Positions 20,052 to 30,221 of a stretch of 64,000 nucleotides of DNA are shown here, one piece after another. Positions within the stretch are counted from its first letter, which is position 1. Each line of letters begins with the position of its first letter. A program made the translations under genes and the position numbers. A model generated the notes under the pieces. The model ran no database searches. It was not told the DNA's origin and saw only the letters and a list, made by a program, of their open reading frames with translations. Source of the DNA: Alloyangia mangrovi (GTDB lineage Bacteria > Pseudomonadota > Alphaproteobacteria > Rhodobacterales > Rhodobacteraceae); NCBI RefSeq assembly GCF_002300555.2, contig NZ_NTHN02000022.1:1-64000 (forward strand). The letters are read 5' to 3'.

Positions 20052-20519
20052 ATGGATTTGCGCGAACGCATCAAGGCTGCCACCAAGCAGGCCATGAAAG
20101 ACAAGGACTCCGAGCGGCTCTCGACGCTGCGTCTGATCACCGCCGCGGTGAAGGACCGGGACATCGCTGCCCGCGCCGAAGGCAATGACGACGGTGTCGA
20201 GGATGCGGAGCTGCTGTCGATCCTCGCCAAGATGGTGAAGCAGCGCCGCGAGAGCGCGCGCACCTACGAAGAGGGCGGGCGGCTCGACCTTGCCGAGGCA
20301 GAACTGGCCGAGATCCCGATCATCGAGGAGTTCCTGCCCAAGCCGCTGAACGACGAAGAGGTCTCGCAGGCGGTGGATGCGGCGGTCCGCGAAGTGGGCG
20401 CAAGCTCGATCCGCGACATGGGCCGGGTGATGGGTGTACTGAAGACTCGCTACCAGGGTCGCATGGACTTCGGCGCCGTGGGCCCGATGGTCAAGGACCG
20501 GCTCGCCGCGGCGGGCTGA
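20052..20519 (+). CDS. GatB/YqeY domain protein
   Basis: Small cytoplasmic protein of ~155 residues in the YqeY family, related to the tail domain of GatB. The sequence opens MDLRERIKAATKQAMKDKD and contains LSTLRLITAAVKDRDI, ILAKMVKQRRES and ends with FGAVGPMVKDRL, all typical of the family. The ATG at 20052 is used because the upstream frame has no family similarity. A tRNA-dependent amidation role has been suggested for relatives but is not established. It is divergent from carA, with ~196 bases between starts. Confidence 0.92.
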   Translation: MDLRERIKAATKQAMKDKDSERLSTLRLITAAVKDRDIAARAEGNDDGVEDAELLSILAKMVKQRRESARTYEEGGRLDLAEAELAEIPIIEEFLPKPLNDEEVSQAVDAAVREVGASSIRDMGRVMGVLKTRYQGRMDFGAVGPMVKDRLAAAG

Positions 20520-20540
20520 GGCAAATTCGCAAAGGAATTG

Positions 20541-20564
20541 GCAACTCTCTTCGCAGAGAGTTGC
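20541..20564 (+). terminator. Hairpin after the YqeY gene
   Basis: Perfect 10-bp stem (arm GCAACTCTCT) with a TCGC loop, between the convergent YqeY and glycosyltransferase-like genes. It shares an eight-base core with the hairpin downstream of carA. There is no T run. Confidence 0.6.
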
Positions 20565-20574
20565 AGTCCAAGCG

Positions 20575-21486
20575 TCAGGGGGCGGGAAACTTTTCCGCCA
20601 CCTTTGCCAGCTCTTCGGGATCGCTGATCCGGAAGCGCTGCACGAAGCGGGTCTTGAACCCCACGCGCCCGCGCCGGGCGCCGAAGTTTTCCCCGTGGTT
20701 CAGCACGTAAAGCACCGCTGGTTCGCGGAACGCCACCGGCACCCGCCCGGCCAGCGCCGCGAGGTAGGGGAACATCCGGTGCTCGTGCTGGGTCATCTCG
20801 CGCATGAATTTGGCGCTCTGCGGCAGTGCCGGGTTGTGATGCAACGCCAGGCAGGAGCCGCAGAGCTTCCAGAACGGCTTGCGCAGCGGCCGCGCGGCGG
20901 TCGGCGGACCGGCGAGCGCAACGTCGCCCGTGGCGTGATCCATGACGTAGCCTTCTTCGACGAGGTAGCCCGCCTCCTGCCGCTCCAGCATCTCGGCCAC
21001 CGTGCCGTCGCGCAGCAGGTCGTCGGCATCGAAGCTCATGACATAGGACGGGCGCGTGACGGTCTCGCCAAGGTGGTCGCAGAGCGCCGCCAGCTTGCGC
21101 CACTTGTCGTTGCCGGGGGTCGGATCGTAAAATGGCAGCCAGCCGATGCGCGCGTCTCCGGCCAGTGCCTCGGGCAAGGGCGGGCGCTGTTGGCAGCAGA
21201 TCACGGCCCGCCACGCGCCCTCCTGCCGCCGGAAGCTCTCGAGCGTCTGCGCCAGCCGGGCGATCACCGCCTGCCAGTCGCCGACATGATGCGGGCCGAC
21301 CAGCGGGATTAGGAAGACGACGTCTTCGGCGCGGGGCCGCGTCACTCCCGCCGAGGCCGCCCTCAGCGCCAGCGCGGCGCGCTCCGAGGCCACGGGCGAC
21401 AGGCGCTCGGCCAGCGCAGGGCTCAGCGCGGCTGCAAGGCGCAGGGCGCGGCGCTTCATCTTTTTGGTGGCGGGGACCTGGGCCAT
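20575..21486 (-). CDS. Glycosyltransferase-like protein
   Basis: Cytoplasmic or membrane-associated protein of 303 residues. The first ~50 residues are basic and Ala/Arg-rich. A GT-A-like domain follows with VVFLIPLVGPHHVGDW, a run on comparison of small sums (LESFRRQEGAWRAVICCQQ) and a DxD motif in SFDADDLL, which would bind a metal-sugar nucleotide. The C-terminal part has QHEHRMFPYLAALAGRVP. Donor and acceptor are unknown. It follows the DUF2244 gene on the same strand with a 17-base gap and may be cotranscribed with it. Confidence 0.72.
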   Translation of the reverse strand: MAQVPATKKMKRRALRLAAALSPALAERLSPVASERAALALRAASAGVTRPRAEDVVFLIPLVGPHHVGDWQAVIARLAQTLESFRRQEGAWRAVICCQQRPPLPEALAGDARIGWLPFYDPTPGNDKWRKLAALCDHLGETVTRPSYVMSFDADDLLRDGTVAEMLERQEAGYLVEEGYVMDHATGDVALAGPPTAARPLRKPFWKLCGSCLALHHNPALPQSAKFMREMTQHEHRMFPYLAALAGRVPVAFREPAVLYVLNHGENFGARRGRVGFKTRFVQRFRISDPEELAKVAEKFPAP

Positions 21487-21503
21487 GGAAACCTTTCGCG
21501 CGG

Positions 21504-21998
21504 TCAGGGCCGCGCCAGAAGCCGCAGCCGGTCGGAAAGCTCGAGATAGAGCGTCTTGCGCTCCTCTTCGCTCAGAAAGGCGCCGATCTCAACCTCGCGT
21601 CCGCTGCCCCTGAGCGTGACGTAATAGGGCACCGGCCCGCCGGCCTCGTGCATCTGCGCGCTGACCCAATAGGTGTTGCTCTGCCAATCCTGCGCAGGGC
21701 CGCGGGGATTGTGCCGGATCAGATGGGTGGTTTCGGGCGACAAGGTCAGCACCTCGACGATCTGCCGGTCCCTCTCGTTGCGGCGCAGCGCGTACCAGAT
21801 GCCCCAGAGCGCGGCGAGCATGAAGGGCAGAAGCCCCCAGAGCAGATGCGTGCCAAGCAGCCCGTAGAAGGGGATCAGCGCCATGAAGAAGAAGATCCCT
21901 ATGAAGGTGACGAACCCCTTGGCGGAAAGCGATTGGTGCGGCCAGAGCGTCAGCTCGCCGCCCGTGTCGTCCGGGGCTGTCGTCCACCTGTAGGGCAT
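21504..21998 (-). CDS. DUF2244 inner-membrane protein
   Basis: A ~164-residue protein with two closely spaced membrane helices (residues ~33-75: FVTFIGIFFFMALIPFYG, then a WGLLPFMLAALWGIWYAL segment). The flanks fit the alphaproteobacterial DUF2244 family: TLWPHQSLSAKGF before the helices and GAFLSEEERKTLYLELSDRL at the end. These proteins often accompany aa3 cytochrome oxidase genes; ctaD lies two genes upstream here. A role in oxidase assembly is therefore possible but only inferred. The ATG at 21998 begins MPYRWT. Confidence 0.85.
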   Translation of the reverse strand: MPYRWTTAPDDTGGELTLWPHQSLSAKGFVTFIGIFFFMALIPFYGLLGTHLLWGLLPFMLAALWGIWYALRRNERDRQIVEVLTLSPETTHLIRHNPRGPAQDWQSNTYWVSAQMHEAGGPVPYYVTLRGSGREVEIGAFLSEEERKTLYLELSDRLRLLARP

Positions 21999-22045
21999 GG
22001 GCGGAGAGTAGCATCGGGGCGCGGGCTGTCGACGGGAATTGCCGA

Positions 22046-22794
22046 TCAGAGGCTGATCCAGCCGGTTTCCAGCGCCGTGGCCCAGTCGTCGCGTCCGTGG
22101 TCGCGGGCGAGGACCACCATGCGTGACGGATCGTAGGGCACATGGTGGTGCGCCACCTGCCAACCCGCACCCTGCCGCTCGAGCGTGGCGAAGCAGGCGG
22201 CGGGCGTACCTGTTTCGACCACATGCGGCAGCGGATGGGTGTCGGTATATCCCGGGCAGCCGACGCTGCCGGGGTTGACGATGGTCTGCCCCTGCCAGCT
22301 TACGACGCGGGGCAGGTGAGTATGACCGCAGAGCAGCAGGCCCTGCGCCACCCCGTCGAGATGCCGCGCGACCCGCGCGCGCCCGCGGGATGCACCGTGC
22401 CGTGCCGGTCCACTTCGTGCAGCCAGTAGGTCTCGTCGGCGCCGGGGGTGGCGTGGCAGAGGAAGCCGCCCTCGAGCTCCAGCGTCATCGGCAGGGAGCG
22501 CAGCCAGTCCAGCGCCGCGCGCGGCAGCTGGTCATGCGCCACCCGGTCCGAAGGGCCCATCTCGCCGGGAGCCTGGGTGATCAGGTAACGGTCGTGGTTG
22601 CCGCGCACCGTCGGCATGGGGCGGGCGCGCAGGATCTCCCATGTCTCGCCCGCCGCCAGCGGGCCGCTGAACATGTCACCAAGGTTGACCACCATGCCGA
22701 GGCCCATGGCATCGATCCGCGCCAGCACCGTCTCCAGCGCATCGGCATTGCCATGGATGTCGGCGATTGCAGCGAAGCGGTCGGGCAGGGTCAT
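22046..22794 (-). CDS. Metallophosphoesterase family protein, frameshifted
   Basis: Calcineurin-like phosphoesterase. The N-terminal half reads IADIHGNADALE, NLGDMFSGP and VRGNHDRYL, the first three metal-binding motifs. The last motif, CGHTHLPR followed by NPGSVGCPG, is in another frame. The frame changes in an alternating GC tract near 22370-22390; dropping two bases (one GC unit) or adding one would fuse both parts into ~248 residues, the usual size for this YfcE/PP2A-like subgroup. Unlike the other broken genes of the window, this break is not in a G7 run. Sequence error or real mutation cannot be told apart. Confidence 0.8.
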
Positions 22795-22820
22795 GGCGGT
22801 CTCCTCGGAATGCGGTCCGC

Positions 22821-22858
22821 AAAAGAGAACCGGCCCCGAGGGTTTCCCCGGGGCCGGT
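22821..22858 (-). terminator. Terminator of ctaD
   Basis: A 10-bp stem (arm ACCGGCCCCG at 22829-22838, partner at 22849-22858) with a ten-base loop, followed on the minus strand by TCTCTTTT. It lies 29 bases past the ctaD stop. Confidence 0.85.
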
Positions 22859-22887
22859 GCTTGTCAATCTCTCGAAGCGTCAGGCGC

Positions 22888-24561
22888 TCAGTGGGCGTGA
22901 TGCTTGTCCCAGTCCTCGCGCTTCGGCAGTTGCTCGAAGGTGTGCTCGGGCGGCGGCGAAGGCAGGGTCCACTCCAGCGTGTCCGCGTATTCGTTCCACG
23001 GGTTTGCGGCGGTGCAGGCGGCGCCTTTGCGCAGCGAGTGCCACATGATCCAGAAGAAGAACAGGAAGGAAGCGAAGGAGATCAGCGCGCCCCAGCTCGA
23101 CACGTGGTTCCAGAGGGCAAAGGCCTCGGGGTAGTCGATGTAGCGGCGCGGCATGCCCTGGCGACCAAGGAAGTGCTGCGGGAAGAAGGTCAGGTTCGCA
23201 CCGATGAACATGACGTAGAAGTGCAGCTTGCCGGCCCACTCGGGGTACATCTTCCCGGTCATCTTGGGGAAGTAGAAGTAGATCCCCGCGAAGATCGCGA
23301 ACACCGCCCCCAGCGACATCACGTAGTGGAAGTGCGCCACGACGTAGTAGGTATCGTGGTAGGCGCGGTCGACGCCCGCCTGGCTCAGCACCACGCCGGT
23401 CACGCCGCCCATGGTGAAGAGGATCAGGAAGCCGAGCGCCCAGAGCATCGGTGTCTTGAACTCGATCGAGCCGCCCCACATGGTGGCGATCCAGCTGAAC
23501 ACCTTCACACCGGTCGGTACCGCGATGACCATGGTTGCCAGCATGAAGTAGCTCTGCTGGGTCAGCGACATGCCCACCGTGTACATGTGGTGCGCCCAGA
23601 CCACGAAGCCGAGCGCGCCGATCGCGATGATCGCCCAGACCATTGGCAAGTAGCCGAAGACGGGCTTGCGCGAGAAGGTCGCGATCACGTGGGAGATGAT
23701 GCCGAAGCCGGGCAGGATCACGATATACACTTCCGGGTGGCCGAAGAACCACAGGATGTGCTGGTAGAGGATCGGATCGCCGCCGCCTGCCGGGTTGAAG
23801 AAGGTCGTCCCGAAGTTGCGGTCGGTCAGCAGCATGGTGATCGCGCCGGCCAGAACGGGCAGCGACAGCAGGATCAGCCACGAGGTGACGAAGATCGACC
23901 AGGAGAACAGCGGCACCTTGAACAGGGTCATGCCCGGGGCACGCATGTTCAGGAAGGTGGTGATCATGTTGATCGCGCCGAGGATCGACGAGGCACCCGA
24001 GACGTGCACCGCGAAGATCGCGAGGTCGGTCGAGAGGCCGGATTCACTGGTCGACAGCGGCGGGTAGAGCACCCAGCCGATGCCCGAGCCGAGCTGGCCG
24101 TTGCCGCCGGGGGCAAAGACCGAGCAGACCGCCAGGGTCGAGCCGGTGACATAGAGCCAGTAGCTCAGGTTGTTCATCCTCGGGAAGGCCATGTCCGGCG
24201 CGCCGATCTGCAGCGGCATGAAGTAGTTGCCGAAGCCGCCGAACAGCGCGGGAATGACCACGAAGAACATCATGAGGATCCCGTGGCCGGTGATCATCAC
24301 GTTCCACAGATGCCCGTTGGGGGTACAATTCTCGACCGAAGTCGGGAAGAGGCGCGCGCCCTCCATGCACATGTACTGCACGCCCGGGCTCATCAGCTCC
24401 AGGCGCATGTAGACGGTGAAGGCCACGGAGATGAGGCCCACGAATGCCGCGGTAATCAGGTAGAGAATCCCGATATCCTTGTGATTCGTGGACATGAACC
24501 ATCGGGTGAAAAACCCGCGGTCGTCCTCGTGCTCGTGGCCGTGAATGGCTGCATCTGCCAT
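22888..24561 (-). CDS. ctaD: aa3-type cytochrome c oxidase subunit I
   Basis: Twelve-helix heme-copper oxidase subunit carrying heme a, heme a3 and CuB; it reduces O2 to water and pumps protons. The 557 residues start at the ATG at 24561, which has AGGAGG six bases upstream. Visible are the heme ligand region [11 protein letters not shown], the Cu-Tyr cross-link segment [13 protein letters not shown], the CuB pair in WAHHMY, and the a3/a ligands in VAHFHYV. The D-channel and K-channel sequences look standard for type A. The gene is alone, as often in Rhodobacterales, where subunit II and III genes are elsewhere. An FNR-type site lies ~120-135 bases upstream. Confidence 0.98.
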   Translation of the reverse strand: MADAAIHGHEHEDDRGFFTRWFMSTNHKDIGILYLITAAFVGLISVAFTVYMRLELMSPGVQYMCMEGARLFPTSVENCTPNGHLWNVMITGHGILMMFFVVIPALFGGFGNYFMPLQIGAPDMAFPRMNNLSYWLYVTGSTLAVCSVFAPGGNGQLGSGIGWVLYPPLSTSESGLSTDLAIFAVHVSGASSILGAINMITTFLNMRAPGMTLFKVPLFSWSIFVTSWLILLSLPVLAGAITMLLTDRNFGTTFFNPAGGGDPILYQHILWFFGHPEVYIVILPGFGIISHVIATFSRKPVFGYLPMVWAIIAIGALGFVVWAHHMYTVGMSLTQQSYFMLATMVIAVPTGVKVFSWIATMWGGSIEFKTPMLWALGFLILFTMGGVTGVVLSQAGVDRAYHDTYYVVAHFHYVMSLGAVFAIFAGIYFYFPKMTGKMYPEWAGKLHFYVMFIGANLTFFPQHFLGRQGMPRRYIDYPEAFALWNHVSSWGALISFASFLFFFWIMWHSLRKGAACTAANPWNEYADTLEWTLPSPPPEHTFEQLPKREDWDKHHAH

Positions 24562-24681
24562 TGCGTGCCTCCTGTTGGTCCTTATTAGGTACGTCCCTCG
24601 CAAGGGCGCGCACTTACTCCTCCACGCCCCACGTCTGCCAATCCTTTTAGATGCCGACCAACGACCGGGCAATCATCTCCT

Positions 24682-24695
24682 TTGATCTAGATCAA
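24682..24695 (-). promoter_or_regulatory. FNR/FnrL-type binding site upstream of ctaD
   Basis: TTGAT, CTAG, ATCAA: an exact match to the classical FNR consensus (TTGAT, four bases, ATCAA), in a non-coding AT-rich patch 121-134 bases before the ctaD ATG. The minus-strand amidase gene ends on the other side, so ctaD is the only candidate target. Confidence 0.8.
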
Positions 24696-24812
24696 AATTA
24701 ATTGTCGCACCCCCCCTCTTGCGCTTTCCGGGGTGCGGCGCGCAGCGGCTCGCAGCCGGGTCTTCCCGTCCTGTCCGAACCTTAGCTATCGGGCGGCTCC
24801 CCGTCTTTGGGG

Positions 24813-25473
24813 TCAGGCGGCGGGCCAGCGCGCCGCGAGCCCGGCCATCAGCGCGCGGTCGGCGTCGTCGAGCGGGCCGGTCACGCCGGGGCGGAATCGG
24901 TCGCGGAAGGAGGTCAGCAGGGCGGGCAGGTGCTCGGGCGCAAAGCGGTAGCCGAAGCGCCGGGCGTCCTCGAGGAAATCGCCCGGATCGGCGGGCGCGG
25001 CGCTCACCGCCAGGCCCTTGGCGACGAGGCGGGGCCAGTCAAAGAGCGGGCCCGGATCGATCTTGCGGCCCGGCGCCATGCAGGCATGGCCGATGACCCG
25101 CTCGGGGGGGAATCGACCAACGCGCGAGGATGCCCGAGAGCAACACCTCCAGCGCAGCCATCTGCGCCTCGGGGAAGGGCTCGGCGCCGGTATTGGCGAT
25201 CTCGATGCCGATGGAGCGGGAGTTGACCTCCTCCACCGTGCCCCAGGCGCCGAGTCCCGCGTGCCAGGCGCGCATCTCCTCGGTCACCAGTTGCCAGCAG
25301 GTGCCGTCGTAGCCGAGCACGTAATGGGCCGAGACCCCGGCCTCGGGGTTGCACAGCCAGTCGCGCGCAGCCTCGGCGGTCTTCATCGCAGTGTAGTGCA
25401 GCACAACGAGATCGGGCCGCGCGCCGAAGCGTCGCGGCCCGAAATTGTCAGACGGAAACCAGATCGGGTCCAA
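24813..25473 (-). CDS. AmpD-like N-acetylmuramoyl-L-alanine amidase, frameshifted
   Basis: Zinc amidase of the amidase_2 family that cleaves the bond between MurNAc and the stem peptide, probably in cell-wall recycling. The zinc ligands are in VLHYTA near residue 25, in RAWHAGLGAW, and in the expected GHACMAPGRKIDPGP. The third ligand segment is in a different frame from the first two: the break is at seven G at 25104-25110. With one base fewer the protein is ~219 residues and reads WSIPPERVIGHACMAP, a normal family sequence. No signal peptide is seen, as in cytoplasmic AmpD. It starts eight bases after the lipoprotein gene stop. Confidence 0.9.
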
Positions 25474-25481
25474 GGCCCGGA

Positions 25482-26165
25482 TCAGTAGCCGCGCACCGCG
25501 CGGAAGGGCGCGGGATCCCAGCTGCAGGCAAAGCCGTCGCCATCCGGGTCGAGCCCGTTGCGGTCCTTCTCGGGACCGCCGCCCGAAAGGAAGGCTTCCT
25601 GCGCGCGGTCGCTGGTCTCGTATTTGGCGCAGTTGCGCTGGCCTTTCTCGGTCGAGGCAAAGGCCGAGCGGCTGTAGAGCGGCGTGCCGACCGGGTTGTT
25701 GGTCTGCAGCGCGTAAGCGACGATGTTCGGCGCGTTGGAATCCGGTCGCGCCGGCAGGTCGGTCGGGGTGACCACCTCGTATTGCGCCCGGTTCTGCGCG
25801 ATCAGCGTCTTGTCGTCCTCGATCGTGCGCTCGGAAGAGACCGCGTCGAAGCTGTTCTCTTCCGACAGGCCCGCGGAATCGGTCACCGACTGCGGTGCCG
25901 GGGTGTTCGCCGCCGTGGGCAGCGGTGCGCCCGCGGGCGCGTCGAGCACCGAGGTCGCTGCCGCGACCGCCGGATCGTCGCTCCGACCCGCCGGGGGAAG
26001 CTCCGAGGAGGTCACAGCCGGGCTGCTCTCGAGAATGGCGTCGCGCTGCGCGCGCTCGGCCTGATAGCTGTCGTAGTTGTTGAAGCCCGCCCCGCTGTCG
26101 GGGATCGGCGTGGTGCAGGCGGCGAGGGCCAGCAAGGCCGCGCCACCGAGGAGAATGCGTGTCAT
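25482..26165 (-). CDS. Lipoprotein with C-terminal excalibur-like calcium-binding motif
   Basis: Envelope lipoprotein of ~227 residues. The ATG at 26165 starts a signal peptide with lipobox LAACTT. The middle ~120 residues are Ser/Pro/Ala-rich and look disordered. The C-terminus holds DRNGLDPDGDGFACSWDPAPFR, which resembles the excalibur DPDGDGxxCE motif of extracellular calcium-binding proteins. Cys residues upstream (RNCAKYETSDRAQ) fit the domain. Function is unknown. It sits between gatA and the amidase gene on the same strand. Confidence 0.78.
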   Translation of the reverse strand: MTRILLGGAALLALAACTTPIPDSGAGFNNYDSYQAERAQRDAILESSPAVTSSELPPAGRSDDPAVAAATSVLDAPAGAPLPTAANTPAPQSVTDSAGLSEENSFDAVSSERTIEDDKTLIAQNRAQYEVVTPTDLPARPDSNAPNIVAYALQTNNPVGTPLYSRSAFASTEKGQRNCAKYETSDRAQEAFLSGGGPEKDRNGLDPDGDGFACSWDPAPFRAVRGY

Positions 26166-26211
26166 AACCGCTGCCCTAGTCCTTTTTTTGGCGCCTTTTT
26201 TTAAAGGGCCT

Positions 26212-27695
<1,484 letters not shown>

Positions 27696-27699
<4 letters not shown>

Positions 27700-27983
27700 T
27701 CCACCACCTTCGGCACGGCAAAGAAGCCTTCTCGGGCATCGGGGGCGTTTGCGAGGATCTTGTCCTGCATGCTGCCATCGGTCACGCCGTCGGCGCGACG
27801 CTTGAGCCGCATCGGGGTCACCGAGACCATCGGCTCGACGCCCTCCACGTCCACCTCGTTCAGCTGCTCGATGAAATCGAGGATATTGCTGAATTCCTGT
27901 GCCAGCGCCGGGAGCGCCTCGTCTTCCACGCGAATGCGCGCCAGCTTGGCGACACGTGCCGCCGTCTGAATGTCGATCGACAT
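27696..27983 (-). CDS. gatC: Glutamyl-tRNA amidotransferase subunit C
   Basis: Small 95-residue subunit that wraps around GatA and stabilises the GatCAB complex. The start [17 protein letters not shown] and the central [22 protein letters not shown] are standard GatC sequence, ending [13 protein letters not shown]. The ATG at 27983 is preferred over upstream starts because it begins the conserved family N-terminus. It overlaps gatA by four bases. Confidence 0.97.
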
Positions 27984-28192
27984 GGGTTCCCCCTGTCCGT
28001 CAATGTCCGTCAAAGTCCCGTTGCCTTTACCCCCCCCGAGCATCGCCCCGCAAGGCGCAGAGAGGGGCTGCAATGGCTGGTCGCCCGAAATCAGGACGAA
28101 ACCGCCGGGCGAACGCTGCCTGCTCGACAGGCCTCCTCGCTCGCGCTAGGTCAGACCCAGTTCCATTTCCCAGCAACAAGACCTTCCGAGCC

Positions 28193-28774
28193 GTGCCCCA
28201 GTTCCTCTCCCGTCTCTCTCTGCTGCCGCTGCTGCTGGCTGCCTCGCTTCTCTCGGCCTGCGCGGGCGTGCGCAATCCGCAAGTGCCCGCCCCGCCGCCC
28301 TCGGAATACGCCGCGCTGGCGCAGTCCATTCAGGCCCTCGGCCCGGGTGTCGATCCCGAAGAAGCGCGGCGCATGGCGCGCATCTCCCTCGACTATCCGC
28401 GCGAGCTTGCGGTGGCCTGGAACGTCACCGACCCGGCCTACATCCACAACATCAAAGTCAACAACGGCACCCGCCCGCGCGGCCTGTGCTACCAGTGGGC
28501 CGATGACCTGCAGGCGCGGCTCGAGCAGGAGAAGTTCCGCACCATCGACCTGCATCGCGGCATCGCCAATGCGATGAAGACCTTCCGCATCGAGCACAGC
28601 TCGGTCATCGTCAGCCAGAAGGGCGGGACCATGAGGGAGGGCATCGTGCTCGACCCTTGGCGCTACGGCGGCGAGCTCTACTGGGGACCGGTGGTGGATG
28701 ACCACAAGTACCCCTGGGTCGAGCGGCAGGAGGTCTTTGCCACCAAGCGCGCGCTGCGCCTGCAAGAGGGCTGA
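28193..28774 (+). CDS. Lipoprotein of unknown function
   Basis: Lipoprotein of ~193 residues. The GTG at 28193 gives a textbook signal peptide with lipobox LLSACAG. An in-frame ATG at 28073 would put 40 extra residues before it, which is less likely. The mature part has conserved-looking sequence (RELAVAWNVTDPAYIHN, GLCYQWADDLQARL, EHSSVIVS, and a WGPVVDDHKYPWVER end) that I have seen in alphaproteobacterial unknown proteins but cannot assign to a family with a known function. The GLCYQW with a Cys could suggest a papain-like or transglutaminase-like fold; this is speculative. The next gene is convergent with a three-base gap. Confidence 0.8.
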   Translation: MPQFLSRLSLLPLLLAASLLSACAGVRNPQVPAPPPSEYAALAQSIQALGPGVDPEEARRMARISLDYPRELAVAWNVTDPAYIHNIKVNNGTRPRGLCYQWADDLQARLEQEKFRTIDLHRGIANAMKTFRIEHSSVIVSQKGGTMREGIVLDPWRYGGELYWGPVVDDHKYPWVERQEVFATKRALRLQEG

Positions 28775-28777
28775 GGC

Positions 28778-30181
28778 CTACTCCAAGGAATAGGGCAGGA
28801 TGTCCCGTCGCTCGGGGTGGATGGAGATCCGCTTCTCGAGCGGCGGGACCGAGCGCTGGTGGCAATCGGTGCGCTCGCAGATCCGGCAGGAGATGCCGAT
28901 CGGCTCGAAGGCACTGTCCCTCCCCAGGTCCATCCCGTCGGCATAGACCAGCGCGCCGGCGTGCTTGACCTCGCAGCCAAGCGCGATCGCAAAGCGCCGC
29001 ACCGGCGCGCCGAAGCGGCCCGCGGGCTTGGTCACGTCGCGCGCAAGCAGCACATAGCGCACCCCGTCGGGGGTCTCGGCCAGCTGGCGCAGGAACTGGT
29101 TCGGCGTCTCGAAGGCCTGGTGCACATTCCACAGCGGGCAGGCGCCACCGAACCGCGCGAATTGCAGCCGGGTCGAGGAGTGGCGCTTGGTGATCGTCCC
29201 GGCCTGATCGACCCTGGCGAAGAAGAAGGGAATGCCCTTGGCCCCGGGCCTTTGCAGCGTCGAGAGCCGGTGCGCCACCTGCTCGACCGAGGCGCCGAAG
29301 CGTGCCGCCAGCAGTTCCAGATCGTGCCGGGTCTCCTGCGCGGCCCCGAGCAGCCGCATGTAGGGCATCATCACTGCCCCGGCGAAGTAGTTGGCCAGCC
29401 CGAGCTTGGCGATGGCGCGGGCGGTGTCGGACTGGAAGCGGGCCAGATCCAGCGTTGCCTCGAGCAGCTTCTCCTGCCGCAGCAGCGCCACCTGGATCAG
29501 CATCTGGAAGGTCAGCGTCTCGGGCTGCGCCAGCGAGGACATGGTCAGCACCTGCCGCTCGGCGTCATAGCTGCGCAGCGGCGCGGATTGCGAGAATTCC
29601 ACGGTGATGTCGCGCTCGCGCAGGTGCGCGAGGACCGCGCCGCGCAGGTCCGCGCCGCCCTCTCCCAGCCCGTGGGCGTAGTGCTCGGCGGCGCGGTCCA
29701 CCGCATCGATGTAATTGTCGCAGTAGTGGAAGAAGTCGCGCACCTCTTCCCAGGGCGAGGGCTGCATCTGCGTGCCCTCGCGCCCCAGGGCCTCGTCGAG
29801 CGAGGCCAGCCGCTCGTGGGTCTGCCGGTAGGCGCGGTGCAGCTCGAGAAAGGCGCGGGCAAGGGCAGGGGCATTCGAGGCGGTGAGCCGCAGGTCCGCA
29901 AGTGGCGGCGCGTGCTCGCCGAACACCGGATCGGCCAGCGCCTCGCGCATGTCCGAGATCAGCCGCTCGGAATCGCCCTGGCCCAGCTCGGTGACGTCGA
30001 AGCCGAACTCCTGCGCCAGCGCCAGAACCACGGTGGTCGAGACCGGGCGGTTGTTGTTCTCCATCTGGTTCAGATAGGGCAGCGACACGCCGAGTTTCCC
30101 GGCGAAATCCTTCTGCGTCAGCCCCAGCCGCCCGCGCAGGTCGCGCAGCTTCGCGCCTGCGTAGAGTTTGCGTGTCGCCAT
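28778..30181 (-). CDS. pccR: PccR-like short-chain fatty acyl-CoA transcriptional regulator (ScfR family)
   Basis: Regulator of 467 residues. Residues ~9-65 are a Cro/cI-type helix-turn-helix (LRDLRGRLGLTQKDFAGKLG, then NQMENNNRPVS). The long remainder is the DUF2083/ImmA-like effector domain, ending with a conserved Cys cluster (CRICERTDCHQR). This layout is that of ScfR regulators; in Rhodobacter sphaeroides the PccR member senses propionyl-CoA-linked metabolites and activates propionyl-CoA carboxylase. The neighbouring pccB and pccA genes support the same role here. The start overlaps TTTGC repeats, suggesting autoregulation. The symbol is by homology and context. Confidence 0.9.
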   Translation of the reverse strand: MATRKLYAGAKLRDLRGRLGLTQKDFAGKLGVSLPYLNQMENNNRPVSTTVVLALAQEFGFDVTELGQGDSERLISDMREALADPVFGEHAPPLADLRLTASNAPALARAFLELHRAYRQTHERLASLDEALGREGTQMQPSPWEEVRDFFHYCDNYIDAVDRAAEHYAHGLGEGGADLRGAVLAHLRERDITVEFSQSAPLRSYDAERQVLTMSSLAQPETLTFQMLIQVALLRQEKLLEATLDLARFQSDTARAIAKLGLANYFAGAVMMPYMRLLGAAQETRHDLELLAARFGASVEQVAHRLSTLQRPGAKGIPFFFARVDQAGTITKRHSSTRLQFARFGGACPLWNVHQAFETPNQFLRQLAETPDGVRYVLLARDVTKPAGRFGAPVRRFAIALGCEVKHAGALVYADGMDLGRDSAFEPIGISCRICERTDCHQRSVPPLEKRISIHPERRDILPYSLE

Positions 30182-30182
30182 G

Positions 30183-30220
30183 TTTGCACCTTTGCCCCCG
30201 CCTGGGGGTAATTTTGCAAA
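30183..30220 (-). promoter_or_regulatory. TTTGC repeats at the pccR start, candidate PccR sites
   Basis: TTTGC occurs at 30183-30187 and 30191-30195, eight bases apart, just outside the pccR ATG, and the full palindrome TTTGCAAA lies at 30213-30220. The same words occur upstream of pccB. Some bases fall in the leader of pccR. Confidence 0.7.
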
Positions 30221-30221
30221 C

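Noticed and set aside
26180..26205. T7, GGCGCC, T7 arrangement between gatA and the lipoprotein gene
   Set aside because: On the strand of these genes it gives A runs, not a terminator; no plus-strand gene would use it.
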